Source: Methylobacterium sp. J-088 (GTDB lineage Bacteria; Pseudomonadota; Alphaproteobacteria; Rhizobiales; Beijerinckiaceae). Taken from it: DNA of 34,370 bases. Positions 34,329 through 34,370 of this stretch are shown piece by piece. The stretch covers positions 1 through 34,370 of the forward strand of contig NZ_JAKSYH010000061.1 of the NCBI RefSeq assembly GCF_022829295.1. The letters run 5' to 3'. Position 1 is the stretch's first letter. Each line of letters starts with the position of its first letter. The notes under the pieces are model-generated. The model had not been told where the DNA came from, made no database searches, and saw only the letters and a program-made list of their open reading frames with translations. A program made the position numbers and the translations under genes.

Positions 34329-34366
34329 CCCCTCCCCCTTGCGGGTAGGGGTCAGGGGTGGGGGTG
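34329..34366. repeat. C/T-rich palindromic repeat at the right edge
   Basis: CCCCTCCCCCTTGCGGGTAG begins an imperfect hairpin (CCCCT/AGGGG arms) followed by a GTCAGGGGTGGGGG tail. It is a diverged copy of the repeat family seen at 31930-32033, placed just upstream of the acyl-CoA dehydrogenase gene. Confidence 0.5.
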
Positions 34367-34370
34367 GTGC

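Noticed and set aside
1..34370. CRISPR arrays, prophage, complete insertion sequences
   Set aside because: No regularly spaced direct repeats, no cas, integrase or transposase protein, and no phage structural genes were seen.

Overview
The window reads as a chromosomal segment of a high-G+C alphaproteobacterium of the Hyphomicrobiales, most like Methylobacterium or a close relative. Pointers to this are the C4-type 5-aminolevulinate synthase (hemA), an IalB-type secreted protein, a bacterial transglutaminase-like cysteine peptidase, the order DUF2948-hisD-UPF0262-tyrosine phosphatase, the order rpmH-rnpA-yidC-engB, and a leftmost segment that looks like the promoter and leader of an rRNA operon. 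The genus is inferred from gene content and style. No database was searched.

Layout. Positions 1-300 carry, on the minus strand, a strong sigma70-type promoter, a boxA-like antitermination site and leader sequence; the 16S gene should begin just left of the window. Next come DUF2244 (minus) and nth (plus), diverging from almost the same point, then purC. Positions 2670-7621 hold a tightly overlapping minus-strand set: an IalB-like secreted protein, a second exported protein and two family-2 glycosyltransferases. After a small exported protein and a YgjP-type metallopeptidase there is a reduced Tad pilus locus: cpaA, a flp pilin and an isolated CpaC N-terminal-domain protein. The pilin and the CpaC-like gene are separated by a 119-bp nested palindrome. 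An RraA-like aldolase and a PPP phosphatase follow.

Positions 12511-19351 are a minus-strand housekeeping block: hemA, suhB, apt, then rpmH-rnpA-yidC-engB-DUF423. Heading right from 19666 are a small basic protein, murA and a HigB/HigA toxin-antitoxin pair whose toxin is frameshifted. Then come a proline-rich exported protein (minus) and the DUF2948-hisD-UPF0262-phosphatase operon. Positions 25375-26360 look like a small acquired patch, with an A+T-richer gene for a six-cysteine exported protein. Two more small exported or membrane proteins and a transglutaminase-like peptidase lead to a minus-strand catabolic block at the right end: acyl-CoA dehydrogenase, 3-hydroxyisobutyryl-CoA hydrolase, 3-hydroxyisobutyrate dehydrogenase, enoyl-CoA hydratase, an unknown protein and an acyl-CoA synthetase. 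This fits valine/isobutyrate breakdown.

Two families of small palindromic repeats are scattered through the window. One has a C/T-rich hairpin (CCCTCTCCCG paired with CGGGAGAGGG). It lies between genes and also, apparently in frame, inside a glycosyltransferase and in the unusual C-terminal tail of rnpA. The other is a 47-bp double hairpin seen twice. I see no phage, CRISPR array or complete insertion sequence, and no clear candidate for a large new system. The most unusual items are the flp-region palindrome, the rpmH leader with its promoter placed before a terminator-like hairpin, the repeats inside coding sequence, and the broken higB.
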